Notes: generated by a model not told the origin, from the letters alone. Shown: positions 42,439 to 55,316, counted from the first letter of the stretch. The stretch is DNA of 64,000 nucleotides from Ischnura elegans (GCF_921293095.1 NC_060251.1:91622566-91686565); one strand, 5' to 3'. Numbers and translations are program-made.

Positions 42439-43764
42439 CCCAACTAGCACAGATTCTGCCTTATCCCTAAATACGAGGATATTATACATATATGCCGTGA
42501 CGAAACCTATCTGAAAGCAGAGATAAAGTATGAATAATCCACGCCGTTTTTTGGGATAAATCGGAGATGCACTTCCGCATTTTTTGAGATATGCCTATCC
42601 TTACGCCGTATAATTGCCGCTAGGTGGCAGCTGTTTCGCGTACGATCGCTGCGCTGCCACGCGAGATTCATGAGAACTACGTGAAAATAATGTAATAACC
42701 GTAATAACATAAATTGCCTTTCGATGAGGAAAGATTCAATGCATTATTTTTCATCATTGTATTTTATTATATTATGGTATCCCATATAGCATCAAATATG
42801 CCAGAGACATCTCACGAGGCATATATGACCACTCTGTCTATGAGGTCTGTATGCCTATGAGATCATATCTCGTGAGATGCCTCTGAGATATTTGATGCTA
42901 CATGGGATACTGCAATACAATACTGTATAATAACATACATGATGAAATATAATGCACTGAATCATTCACCATCGAAAGCCAATACCGCACTAGTCTCCAC
43001 AATGAGGTTTTTTTTCACTATGTTACACATTCACGCAAGTTTAGGAACATCCCAAAAAATCCGTTAGAAGAAGGTGGAAAATAAACAAAATTATTGCTCT
43101 AAAAACGATATATTTAATGAATGATTCATCTTGAAACGATATACAATACACTAGAACACGGAGCAGTCTTTATACCTTCATCGGTAAACCATAAATCTTA
43201 CTGTTCAATTCCTTACATCAAATTATAGAGGAGACTGGTGAATTATACCTTACGTATGGTTTCTAAACGCACAAATTCAAAATCCATTACAGTTATACCC
43301 TAGAATTTGGCAATTGCAATCACTAATACCTCGCATTTGTTAACAAATCACAGCACTGTCGATGATTCCTTCATTAATATCCACGACAATCCGGGATGTT
43401 TTGATGTGTCGCCACAACTGTACGTACCGGCGTAGCCCACATCGAACTCAGGCACACAAAAACGATGCTTAGGTCGCATTATCACTTTAACTATCATTGT
43501 ATACACAAAATAATCAACGATTTTTACTCACAAACACCACTATACACAACACCAAAAATGTAAACACGAAGCCACTATAATGGCTTTAACGGTAATGGAG
43601 GACTTCAGCGCTACTATGCGGCCAATTTTGGCAATATGGTACCATGACATCCCCACCCCAAACGCTTGAAATCGTGGAAAAAAGGGATATTACACATGGA
43701 GGATAAGCTTATCCCCACAATATCTGATTTCTCCAAGGATAAGTTCAAATCTGTGCTGGCTGGG
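42439..43764. mobile_element. 1.3-kb TIR element with a long central palindrome
   Basis: CCCAACTAGCACAGATT and the inverted AATCTGTGCTGGCTGGG are the ends, extending to CTTATCC/GGATAAG. The centre (about 42712-42990) is a 280-bp inverted repeat whose inner arms are about 42775-42815 and 42870-42912. No ORF; target duplication unclear; superfamily unknown. Confidence 0.7.
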
Positions 43765-46700
43765 AATGTCCTCCTTTCATAATTAAATAATTATCTTCCA
43801 TGAAATGATATCCAAACTTGCATGCTTATTTCTAGTGAAGTATTGTTATGGTCTATGGTTTCAGGATTAGCATTGTTTTCCCTGTACCAGAGCTATTGCA
43901 AGATACATCTACCTCAAGGAAAATTGGGTCACCCTCTTTGTCTATAACTGTGGAGTGTTTACTTAAGTAATGGAATCTTTCTCCTATTACGCAAAGGCTG
44001 CTCATCTCATGTTGTCATTGATATTTGTTGCTTGTGCATCTCATGTGCTTGTAGAATGGTTAACTTTCTCAGATTTCATCTCTAGTATGTCATATTGAAA
44101 TTGTTATTGTTGTATTTCTTTTGCCAGTTATTGTATCAATAAATACTAATGTCCACTGAAGTAAGTTTCCGAGATCATTATTCTTACCAACCACCAGATC
44201 GCCAGTTGACTTTGTACATTAATCTTGTATTATGGTTACTGCTTTAGTAACCTGGGGAAGTTCTTCAGGAAGATTTTCCTACATTCACTGCTTTTAAGTT
44301 TCTCGCAATTGCAGTATCATTATTAGGCCTGAATAGCACGCTCTATCGTGACGCGTAAAAAAAATTGAAACACGCGCCGAGATGTGCATTCAAACTTCGC
44401 GGCAGCATTAGACCACTGGCATAGATGGCACTGGTGTATCAAAACCTATACGCATTATCCTTATGGGTATGTCGCCCCCTTGGTACGGGGGCCTTCACAG
44501 TTCGGCGTTGCGCAGAGTCCTCTGGATGGCAGTTCTCTACACTACTCCCTCATAGGGTCGAGTCGTTCCATACACTTCCACTATGGGAATTGAGACGTCC
44601 GCCATTTTAGTTCTTCCGTCTCTATGGAGTCTTTTGGGGGAAAGTGATATAATGCCAGTTTTTTCATAAATACGCGATTCCGGTCGCATTTTCGGTAATT
44701 ATATTATATTCAGTCTTGAGGTACTAGGAACACTTTACTATCAATTTGTAAATTTTAAATCGTGAAAAATAACAAATATTCGCGCTTCAGTTAAGTTTTG
44801 ATTCTTTTCACAGGATGTTTTTCTAGATATGAAACTCTCATATTTATGTCTGAAACAGGGTAAATTGTTTCCAAAAGTACAATTACTGCTCCCAGGGCTA
44901 CTATATAGCGTTTTGTTCTCGTCAAAGGAATAATTTCAGATTTTGAAAAGTACAATATCAGCTGAGAGAGAATTGTTATCTTCAGATCGGAAGAGATTTC
45001 GCATGTACTATCTGAGTTAACTTCCATGAAAACAGCGCAATGGATATTATACGAGGAATTTAAGGACAAGTCTGGTCAATTCTTAGTGCCGAAAAATCGG
45101 AAATATTATCCTACCTCAAAATTAGACAAGAAAAACTAAATAAGTCACAAGCTGTCATGCAGTTTATGTACTTTTCACGAGAGTTGCAGAACATAAAAGA
45201 TATCATCAAAGGAGGTATATAAAAGAAAAAAATCACATTTTTCCAAAGTCTATAATGTACACACACCACAAATGTTACATTTTAAGATTTCCAGAATGAT
45301 TTAACAATTCCATTGAAACTAAGATTATTTACATAATGCAAAATAAAAAATAAATGTTAAGTGCACAAGATGTAACATTTCTATTAAAATGGATTCAAAT
45401 TAGTTGGAGAGAATGATGAATAGGTGATGACAGCTGCCACACATCTTGCATTCTTCTCAATGTTGCTATGTTCCTTTACCACCAATGACATTGACTACTC
45501 GAGTATATGAACCTGTAATTAAAAATATAAATAAAATTTCGTTAACTAAACCAAAAGCATTAATTCACAAGTAATTTTAATGAACAGCATCTCAGTGATA
45601 CATCAAATTCTCACAATCAACAGTCATGATAAAGTTCTATAATGTGTTAATGTTTATTAAACTTGCAATCACTTAAGTTTCTATATCATATTTCATGGTT
45701 TGAGCAATAGGAAATTAATAAATTAAATTTCAATTGGCAGACAACTTTCGGGAAATTAATTCTATTACCAAGATGGCAATCTTCCTGTCAGCATACAAAA
45801 TTATAAAAAGGAATAATATGACATTAACATTCCACAACACTGTTACTCAGTGGCATAACTACGGGGGGAGGAAGGGAAAGATCCCTCCCCAAAGCCTCAG
45901 AGAAATAAAAAAATTATTTATAATTATTTTATATATTGAACTGCATCGACTAAAAGTTAAATCTTTAGTGCCAAAATGATTTCAAATGTATTTCCAGGAA
46001 TGTTATTCTTCAAAAATTTTCTTGGACTGATTCGCTGTCTGATGGGGGGAGGGGGGGTGCCACCCCAGGCCATCCTATCCTTCCCAAAGCATATTCCTAG
46101 TTAATTTCATGAACATAATAACATTTCATACATACTAATTTCCTCTGCAAAAATAAGGGGGTACTTCGTAACTGGAACTTTAAAACTTGACTGAAGGATA
46201 AAAAGCAGTGGCTTCATAGTATGTGGTTTACAATATCATTGATTAAAAGATTCAACCATGTTGCAATGACCTATTGCAAAATTATTTTAACCATATGCTG
46301 AAGTAGAAAATTGAAAGTAAGAATTACAACTCTACAGCATGCTTAAAACACTCTGTTGTACTTCAACCATACAGTATAGTAGGCCCTTATAATGTATTCT
46401 ACTGAAGACAAAATGATTCTTTGGTGTTCTATACAACAAATACGAGAACTAAACAAGAAACCCAAAAATTACATTTAAATATGAATTATCTTCTGCATGT
46501 TTATCGATGAAATCTTTGGAAAAGAATGACGCCAATCTTAAAATGATAAAAATTCAGCCAATCAGTGATGTATAAAAAAAGTAAAGCTTATGCTATAATT
46601 AAAGTTAAGTTCGAACTCAAAGAGAACCAATGCGTCTAATATTTATATGCCACTTTCATTATGAGGTGTTTGGCTTTTACTTTGCAGTGCACCATTTTCC

Positions 46701-48230
46701 TGTAGGAACTCTAATGAATTACCTTCAACAAATATATTCAAAGCTACAGACACTAACCTCAACCCTTAAGAAACAAATAAATGGCAATGTGGTACCCTAT
46801 TCATACATACTGGTGAGAAAGGGTAGTTGAACGTTCAATGTCAGGGTATTTCGTGTAAAATGTAGAACTTGCCCAATCAGTAATTTTAGCATCGTGCACT
46901 AGTTCTTCCTATGTTGCTCCCTCGCCACATGACACCCTTGGAACCTGCTTGAACAGCAGCAGCAACATGCAAGTGATAATGCAAATCAAATTTATTAATT
47001 TATTCCAATGGTAAACATTACTAATCACTAGAATATAGAATCAACGCAAAAGGAAATGGCAGAAAGTCCCCCTACGGCTTAGGATAAACACCATAAATGG
47101 ATTTAGGAGTACAATATCCTAGGTTTATCGCAACATATCACTAAGAAATGCATTTAAAGAAGTTTTTATTGCAACAGAAATCATGATATCTCCAAGATAT
47201 CATTAAAACCGTATTATTTTCACACAATACCGCATCAGGTCTTGAATAAGTTATATCTACACATTAACAATAAGCTTCCACTCCACTCTTAATAATCACT
47301 ATTTTTATAAGATTTATAAAAGCACAATTAAACGCACAGGATTAATAAAAGTAAATATAAAAGTAAAACAATAAGTTCTAGAGAAATGTACATGAATAAT
47401 ATAGACACTGACAATAACGCATTGAAATTGAAATGGTGTACGAAGAAATAATCAAAAACTCCTAGTTATCCATAGCCATATTTTTTTAATAACTCTCAAT
47501 AATTAGGCATGAATGGTACCGTCCTCTTTGATAATCACTGAAGCCATTTCAGAAAAACCTAATTAATTATATATTTCCATATTTTACAATTAGTTACTAA
47601 GCTCGAATACGTACCACAAGTAAATATTCGGCCAAAGATGTTGAAACTTCAAGTACACAGGAGCAGACAGCAGTATAAGCACTGGGCCACGACAAAAGTT
47701 CGGTGTTGATGTATTTTTCTGTTTTAACCAGCCCTAGGAATGTAATCCTCTTCAAACAAAACTGGAATTAAAAATTCGGAATGAGTCAAGGAAAAGATCA
47801 GTCACAATAGCGACTCGTCGAGATTTTAATTGCATCCTAAAATTAAGCATTCACACTACTTCGAAATATAATAGTCATTCTTCTCATGAACAACACACAA
47901 ATAAAGCAATGAAAAGCGGAGTTTCGTCCACTAATATGTATCCAGATATGCAGATTCTAGTCAAAAACGTAATTGTCTTTATTGTTGTAAATGACTGTAA
48001 GCTTACTTCATACCGGCATTGACAAAAACAAATATTTTTTTTAAATACAAAACTAGCAGCACTAATAGTTATTGTTACACTTTGGTACGTAGTAAAGAAC
48101 TAAGTCAATCATCTCTGCAACCCAGACTAAATATTATATTTTTGTCACAAAATTTCACATATTCCATTGATGAATAGAAAACACACAAGCACAAAAACAC
48201 TCGTCAAGAACCTGGCCGGATTATCTTAAG
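43765..48230. other. Intergenic region without recognised gene
   Basis: AT-rich. 44483-44600 has one end of the AGGGTGCCTTCA family. 45851-46080 has CAGTGGCATAACTACGGGG and later GGGGGAGGGGGGGTGCCACC, the ends of a decayed DNA transposon. The rest shows no coding frame, RNA gene or TIR pair. Confidence 0.5.
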
Positions 48231-50870
48231 AATTTGTTCTTGTTGTAAAATAGATTTTTTGTGGGTATAGTTAAATGCGGAGTTATAATACAAAAGCAAA
48301 CATTCTTGTAATAAACTCGATTTTAATGTGTAGTCATAAATATGCGATATAACTTACATTAGTGATAATTCTTGTTTAAAAATAGATTTTGTTGCGCTGC
48401 AGAAGTGAAAAATCTTGTAATAAACTACATTTTGGTACGCAGGTAGGAAAATGAGAAATGATGATACAAAAGTGAAAATACCATTCATAAACTCAACTTC
48501 AGTGCTCAAGTAAAAAAATGCAAAATTGTTATGCAGAAGTTAATATTCCTGTTATAAATTTGAAATATTCCAATATGACGGAAGACAAATTTGATATAAC
48601 AATTATGAATAATAAAAGCAAATTATTTCTCAAACTGGATATTAGAGTGAATGAAAAAAATGCATAATGAGAGTATAGAAGTGGAAATTTTTGCCAGGAC
48701 ATTTAAGTGAAAATTGTTATATTCTCAATTTCAATGCACAGAGAGAAAAATTCGAAATAATAAGTATTGACATTTAGCATTTTATTTGCTTTCGCATTCA
48801 AATGAGTTTATATCAGAAATTTTACCTTCTTTATTTGCATTCTGCATTTTTCTACTTCCGCAAATACATCGATCCCATAACAAAAGAAAATTCATTCTGT
48901 ATTTTCATTTTGCATTCATCTTCCTTTGCACAAAAATCGAATTTTTAACAAGAATATTCATTTTTGTCTTATGTTTCAGCTTTATTCTTCCTATACGTAC
49001 GTACAGCGTACGTATAGGAAGTACGTACGCATTACGCATACTTACGTACGCATACATTACGTATACGTACGTACGCATTACGCATACTTCTTTCTGTGCA
49101 CTAAAATCAAGATTTAACAAAAAATAGATCGCTTCTGTATCATCATTTTGCATTTCCTTCGTGCGTCCTGAAATCACGTTTATAACAAGAATTTTCACTT
49201 CAGTATCAAAATTTAGTATACTTCCCTACTGCGCACAAGAATCTTGTTTCTAACAAGATTTTTCATTAATTCCTTTTAATCGTTTTGCACTTTCCAGTCC
49301 TCGAGATGATTGTAAGAATTTCCACTTTCGTATCATCATTTCGCATTGTCCTCTCGTGCACTGGAATTTTTTTTGAAAGACATGAATTTTCACTTCTCTA
49401 TCAGTGTTTTCACCCCATCGCACTGAAATCACGAGATCATAAGATGAAGATTTGGTGCTATGTGGACATTCATTGTGTGAAATATTTGGTGAAAAATTTG
49501 GTGCTTTGAGGACATGTATTGTGAGTGTGAAAAATGGTATTTTGTGGGCTTTTTAAAATTTGTTTTCTACTTTGTATTTTGGGTTATGTATATTATTGTG
49601 TCTTAATGCACTACCTAAATCTATGTTACCACCCGACTTCATGGTCGACTTGTAACTAAATATTTTAATAATAATAATAATAACTATCACCTCGGATTCC
49701 AATGTGAAGACTGAATGATGATGACAATAAAGTATGAATTACTACTGTGCACACCACGTACAATAACGATGATTCATTTTTTAAATATGATTTTAATGTG
49801 AAGGAAGATTAGTGTGAAATAATGACCAAAGGTTAAAATTGCCTTTCTAAACGCGAATTTAGTGTGCCGAAAGAAATATGGGACACGACATTACAGAAGT
49901 GATAATTCTTTTTTTGAACTCGATTAACTGCCTCGGTATAAAATACAAAATGAAATTATAATACTATAATGTAATATTAGCTGACTAAATAATATAATAT
50001 TAGAAGTTAATATTCCTGCTACAAATTTTATTTCATTGCAAAAGAAGAAAAATGCAAAATTACTTTACAGAAGTGAATATCCTTTTCATTGCTAAATTTC
50101 AATGCGAAGGTACATAAATGTGAAATAATAATATAGAAATGATTTTTTTGTAAACTGGATTTTAGTCGGAATCCAAAAAAATGCGAATTATTATCACAAA
50201 AATCATTATCCATTTTAAGAACTTAATTTTCCTCTCTTTAAATTTAGAAAAATGCTGGTTTCTACTCAATTTTAAAAGTGCGCAGCAGGCAGAAAAATGT
50301 TAAATAAAAAGTTATCATTTTTTTTACATTTCCTTCAATTTTTGTTGTAAACTCCATTTTAGTCCTTGGGTAGAAAAAAGCGAAGAAGCATCACAGAAGT
50401 AAATTTAATTTGGCTCGATTTTTAGGGGTAGGACGTAAAATGGGAAATGACAAAAAAGAAGTAAAAGTTATTTTTATAAATTCGATTTTAGTCATGGGCA
50501 GAAAAATGCAAAGAGACATTCCAGAAGTGAAGATTCTTGTCATAAACTCGATTTACGTGCACATGAAGGAAAATGCAATATGGAAATATTTTTTATTTAA
50601 TGAACTCTATTTCTGTGCAAAAATAGAAGAAAGGATCGTGTAGACAATACCCAAGTTTTAATATCTTGAATTTAAGAAGGAGGAATAAAAATGGGGAATT
50701 AGAATAAAGAAAGGAAAATTCTTGCTATAAACTCAATTTTAGTGAGAATGAAGAAAAATGCTAAGTGAAAAGTCAGAAGCCAAAATTCTAATTATAAACT
50801 CGATTTCGTTGCTCAGGAAGAAGGTTGCTAAATGGTGATTCAGAAGTGATACAAAAGGCATTGAATTATA
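48230..50870. repeat. Degenerate repeat array, units about 65-80 bp, with orientation switch
   Basis: A unit like 'gaagtgaaaattcttg.tataaactcgattttagtgc..aggaagaaaaatgcaaaat' recurs many times with 20-30% divergence. It is on the plus strand at about 48240-48780 and 49800-50870, and on the minus strand at about 48790-49470. An isolated minus-strand unit is at 60020-60100. No coding frame. Confidence 0.75.
48988..49020. repeat. Perfect 14-bp hairpin in an ACGTAC-rich core
   Basis: Arms 48988-49001 and 49007-49020 are exact complements with a 5-nt loop. The following 70 bases repeat cgtacgta/cgcattacg motifs. It sits within the inverted part of the degenerate array. Confidence 0.9.
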
Positions 50871-51169
50871 TCTACGGTTTCGTTTGAAACTACACAAGTG
50901 TTCATTGACCTTATCTCTCCCAAAAAGATGTATTAACGTTATATAACGTATAAAGGTTCATGGGCGTACCCAGCGAGGGCCAGGAGGGGGAAGCTGCCTC
51001 CCTAGAAGCAAAAATCACAAATGTCTTTAAGGAGAATAATATTTTTTCAAGCAAACAATTTTAAAAACTAATAAAGAGCTGTTCGAGTTTCCTTAAATGG
51101 TTGGTTAGCTTGTCCCCCACCTACCCAGTTTTGATCCTGTGTATGCCTTGTATGGGTTTGGGTGAAACT

Positions 51170-51540
51170 TTCGACAAGGTCATTGACCTCTCTACCCCTA
51201 TAGGAGGCCCAGTGACCTCTCTACTACCAAGAAGGTCATTCACCTCATCATTCCCAAAAACGTCATCAAACCTTACAGGGTAGTGAAAAACGGCAGACAG
51301 GGTCATTGACCTCTTCACTCACAAAACAGTCATTGAACCTTATGAGTTAGACTTAAACTACAGACAATGTCATTGACTTACACCAACTTAAAAATTTCGT
51401 TGACACTAGAATTATGAAGTTGTTTCCGAAACAGAGTCCACTACAAAAAAGATCATTGAACCTTACGAATTTGAGAGTGAAGCTATGAACAGGGTCCTTG
51501 ACCTCAGAACGACCCAAAAAGGCCATCAACCTTCCTGCTA
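51170..51540. repeat. Degenerate minisatellite, period about 65 bp
   Basis: 'gggtcattgacctc' recurs at about 51177, 51234, 51299 and 51494, alternating with 'gtcatTgaaccttac' at about 51262, 51331 and 51448. It ends shortly before the hAT element at 51613. Confidence 0.65.
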
Positions 51541-51919
51541 GTTCACATGATCACCACTGGCAGAGCTCCTGTATTCTTTCTGTGAAAGACAAAAAATACA
51601 GTGTGCTTTAAGTAGAGGCGCGCAAAAGCCGTTCCGCTCGAGTCTCGCTCTCGGGAGTCAAACTGGTAGTCTCACTCCCGGGAGCGAACAATCCCGGATT
51701 GCGGTCTCGGGAGCGAGCGGGATATATTGAGCTCTCGTCGCTCCCGGCAATTTGGCGGATAGCACATACGCAGTGGGCTACTTGCTTTCATGCAGGGAAT
51801 GCATATTTATCTCTCTCACAGTGGGTTCTTGGTCTCATTCTGGGGTGCGAATCCACCACTGGTGAACAGTAAAATAAATGCATAGCAAGTATAATTAATT
51901 ATAATTGTATAATCTAGGG

Positions 51920-52105
51920 CAGCGGTTCCCAAAGTGGAGGTCGCGACCCCCAGGGGGGTCGCGGGCCGTTCGGAAAGGGGTCGCGAGATGTATACGAATA
52001 ATAAAGTGAACTATGTACTTAAACTTAGACAACCATTTTTAGGGGGTCGCGGCTAAAACGTATGGGCTAAAATGGGTCGCAGAAAGAAAAGTTTGGGAAC
52101 CGCTG
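51920..52105. mobile_element. hAT MITE, 186 bp
   Basis: CAGCGGTTCCCAAAGTGG and GTTTGGGAACCGCTG are the inverted ends, typical of hAT elements. A perfect 8-bp duplication ATCTAGGG flanks it (51912-51919, 52106-52113). Several 'gggtcgcg' motifs are internal. Nested in the larger hAT between its TIR and transposase stop codon. Confidence 0.95.
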
Positions 52106-52317
52106 ATCTAGGGTATAAGAAGAGAGATTTATTCCAGAATTTCATCCATAACATGGAGTGCTAATATTCTTTTCGCTCAGAGAATTGTAAGACGGAAATT
52201 TTCAACTGCAATTGATGTATAACATAAGTTCGTATTAGTGGAATTTATAAGAATAGTACGCGAAATAAAAGAACAATAAGTTGATGTGGTTTTCATTTAC
52301 CATCATTACGTTGTATT

Positions 52318-53406
52318 TCAATTTCTTTTTGCATTATAATTAATAAACAAAATGTCATTCACATGGTCTGGGTCAATACGTGATCGACGGTCAGTTATTA
52401 CAAGGCCTGCACGAGAGAAGCATCTTTCGCTGGTTGCACTACTGGCAGGAATATTCATTATCCGCCGAGCGACCTTCGATAGCCGCGGAAAAGAATGCCG
52501 ATGGATACTCCACCAATGCAAAACCTTCTGCACATATTCCGGAACGCTTCGCTCAATGTAACGCGTCACTTCGTCAGTGGTTTGTGGTATTTCAGGCCTT
52601 TGCAACCATTCTGAAAACCTCTTTTTCATAGGTGGACTATGACAAGTTTGAGATAAATCACTTTCTTCTGTGATTTCTGTCACTATAAGGATAAATGTTA
52701 AATTAAATCATCGTGCTACTACTATAAATTGCAGCCAGTAATTAAGAAAAAATCTTTATTTTTTGTAGTGATACATTACCATTTACTTCCTGGCACATTA
52801 TTCGAGCGTTGTCATACACGCATTGTCGCTCTTCAGATGTTAAACGGAGGAGGTCTTTATAATTTGGATTTAAAAATAGTGCCATATAATGTCCCCTTTC
52901 CAGCTGAGACATAACTTTCTCATCGAGAAATGAGGCTGCCCTTATCTTGATTTTCTTAAGTGTCTATTGAAAGAAAAACAAAAAGTCAAATACATGTTTA
53001 GGAAACAAGAAGTATTAACATTCGCCATCCACACGGCTAGATGACTCGATCGTGTGCTTCAGTCGACATAGCGGCTAAACTTGCATTATTCATTGGAATT
53101 GAGTCTTAAATAAATAGTCGAATGAACGAAAGGGGAGAATTGAACTCCTACCTCACTTTCGTCAACAGAGACGCCACAATGGCTTCTTAGACGAAAAATC
53201 CAGGGTACTGCCAGCGGTAGCGTAGGTTCAGCCTCTCCTTCAAGATCATCTGTAGCTTCCTTAAAAGGCTTAAGAAAGGCTACCATCTCAGCTACCAGGT
53301 CGGAATTGTAATTGTTTGCGAGGTGTACTCTTTCACTGTCACGGAGCAACTGTAACCCAGACGGCACAGGAAGTTTTCGTACCTGAATACGAGGGTGGAC
53401 CATCAA
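52318..53406 (-). pseudogene. hAT transposase, C-terminal three exons
   Basis: Three pieces join in phase with GT/AG borders: 53406-53152 (start not certain; an acceptor at TTCAG near 53385 is possible), 52963-52780 and 52682-52318. They encode a segment with LVAEMVAFLKPFKEAT, then FLDEKVMSQLERGHYMALFL, then the hAT dimerisation domain (WWSIHRHSFPRLSKVARRIM, IPASSATSERCFSRAG, RRSRIDPDHV) and a stop. The order and motifs are those of the hAT RNase-H-fold C terminus with Dimer_Tnp_hAT. The BED finger and first catalytic residues are absent, so it is incomplete, although these exons are undamaged. Confidence 0.85.
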
Positions 53407-53800
53407 GATACAAAAATCGCGCTTAGGAAGTTACTAAAAAGGTTTTGTTTCTTTATTTCCTTTAATGACGAAAAAAGATGCAAGAGGACTGGCAAATTCA
53501 TATGCATCGATAAAATTGTATCTCATCGATAAAACTGTATTCGGTCTGGGACTATTTTCTTTCGCGGGTGGTGCCATCGTGCCATATCATCCTAGAAAGA
53601 TCACATGCCTTCACAAGCTGGCACAAGCCAGCACAAGCCGTTGGAGATCGCATCTTTTACGTCACGTCTCACCACATTTCAGGGATTTTTGTGGTTAAGT
53701 TTGTGAAAAATAGAGTGTCTGGTAATGGTGAAGTTTCCCTTATTCTTTAATTTCATTCACTGGGCTTCAGAAACGTGTTAGTGAGATATTTTTGTTAAAA

Positions 53801-53946
53801 ATGCCTTTCGTGTGTGTATTGTCGGGATGTAATGGAAACTCCGGGACATGGTTCAAGTTTTTAGCTTTCCAAAAGATCCTGAGTTGAAGAAGAAGTGCAT
53901 TTGGGCGATAAGAAGAAAACATTTCACCCCTACGAAAAACTGTGAG
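53801..53946 (+). pseudogene. THAP zinc-finger exon with one frameshift
   Basis: ATG at 53801 opens MPFVCVLSGCNGNSG. After a frame change the sequence reads VQVFSFPKDPELKKKCIWAI and RRKHFTPTKNCE, then GTATGT as a splice donor. C-x-L-SGC, F-FP.D.....W and the PTKN stretch are the N-terminal half of a C2CH THAP domain, usually found at residue 1 of THAP proteins and P-element transposases. It lies on the strand opposite the hAT exons. Source unknown. Confidence 0.7.
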
Positions 53947-53990
53947 GTATGTACTCTTTCTCGCTGTAATTATTTGGATGTAATTTTAAG

Positions 53991-55316
53991 TTAGAATTGG
54001 CTTCGGGATGTTGATGCTGGACTAAGTGTTTGGCTCCGCTGTTGAGGCACAATACCCGTTTCCTGATTCACGCCAGGGGATAGTGAATTATCCACCTGCT
54101 CCCTTCTTATCTCCGTCATGCTATCATGTGCGGGTCTAGTCACTCCTCTCCACTGACTGTTTCCCTGCCACTCTCTACGATTTGCGTTCGCCCCTGCTGA
54201 CCTTTGTGTGGTATTTACACACGGTGGCCTTTCCCTTGGCGGCGGCCTAACGTTTTGCCCCTCCTCTACCCTCTCGTCATAATATTCCAATAGAATGACC
54301 AACTTCTCTAAATCCAAAGGCTCCGCACTTTTTAAGAGATTCCTTACCCAGGGAGGGAATTGGCGTATGAGAAAAAATTTAAGTTCCTCATCACATATTG
54401 GAGGTTCACGAGACCTGGCTGATGCAATTTTCCTCATCGCATGTTCACTCATTTTCCCATCTTTCGCACGTGAATAATATCCTGTCATTACTCTAGCTCG
54501 ATATTCATACCGCGCGTTTTCACTCCAATATTTTCGCAAAAAATTCTGTTTAATTTCCTCGTACGTTTCTGGTACAGGAAATAAGGTATTTCTCCACAAA
54601 CGAGCGTTTCCTTCCATCATATTTAAAAATACATATGGCCATTTAGCCAGTGGGACAGCAAGCAACTTTAAATACTCCTCTGCCTCATTCAAAAACACTC
54701 GAGGGTTCTGATCAATTTTACCTTTGAATACAGGTTTATGAAGGCCAATATTTGGTGGAGCTATTGAGGCGGCCAACACCGGTCCGGAGCCAACTTGCTC
54801 CATATGCCTCATTCTATCACTTAGCTGATTCAACCTTTGTTCATTTGTCTCATCATGCTGGGCTATCTCTTTGATTTGAGCCTTCAAACCGTTCTCCCTC
54901 GTTATGGCTTCCTGTTCCTTAATTTCTATAACTTCGCGGACAACGTCAACCTCCCGTTTAATTTCTACTTTTACACATTCTATTTTACCATTCAACATTT
55001 GTAACAGCTCTCGGTACTCCCTCCGTTTCTTTTCCTCCTTCTCCTCTTTCTCCCTCCGCCTCTTTTCCTCCTTTTCCTCTTCCTCCCTCCGTCTCTCCTC
55101 CCTTTCTGAAAACAAATATTTTTTAAATACTAAAATCGGATCGTTTGAATCCGGTGAGGCCGGTATGGAATGAAAGGTGGGAGTTGACCAAACGGTCGAT
55201 TCAACTCCAACTGCGCTTTCCTCTACCGCCTCGTCCTCCTCGCTGTTCTCCATAACCTCTACTTCATCGATATCACGTCCTTCCATATATTTCAGATCCT
55301 TCTTACGAGTAACCAT
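53991..55316 (-). CDS. Retrotransposon gag-like protein, 441 aa, intact ORF
   Basis: Residues about 70-175 are Glu/Lys/Arg-rich coiled coil. Residues about 190-330 match the retrotransposon gag capsid pattern (KPVFKGKIDQNPRVFLNEAE, WPYVFLNMMEGNARLWRNTL, TYEEIKQNFLRKYWS). The C terminus is Arg/Gln/Ser-rich with no CCHC knuckle. Upstream, at 55449-55462, is a Lys-type primer-binding site. No protease, reverse transcriptase or integrase follows; the ORF ends near the THAP exon, so this is a gag-only remnant or an internally deleted element. Confidence 0.85.
   Translation of the reverse strand: MVTRKKDLKYMEGRDIDEVEVMENSEEDEAVEESAVGVESTVWSTPTFHSIPASPDSNDPILVFKKYLFSEREERRREEEEKEEKRRREKEEKEEKKRREYRELLQMLNGKIECVKVEIKREVDVVREVIEIKEQEAITRENGLKAQIKEIAQHDETNEQRLNQLSDRMRHMEQVGSGPVLAASIAPPNIGLHKPVFKGKIDQNPRVFLNEAEEYLKLLAVPLAKWPYVFLNMMEGNARLWRNTLFPVPETYEEIKQNFLRKYWSENARYEYRARVMTGYYSRAKDGKMSEHAMRKIASARSREPPICDEELKFFLIRQFPPWVRNLLKSAEPLDLEKLVILLEYYDERVEEGQNVRPPPRERPPCVNTTQRSAGANANRREWQGNSQWRGVTRPAHDSMTEIRREQVDNSLSPGVNQETGIVPQQRSQTLSPASTSRSQF

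Noticed and set aside
48230-50870. CRISPR-like array
   Set aside because: The units are degenerate, lack unique spacers, change orientation and lie in an animal genome.
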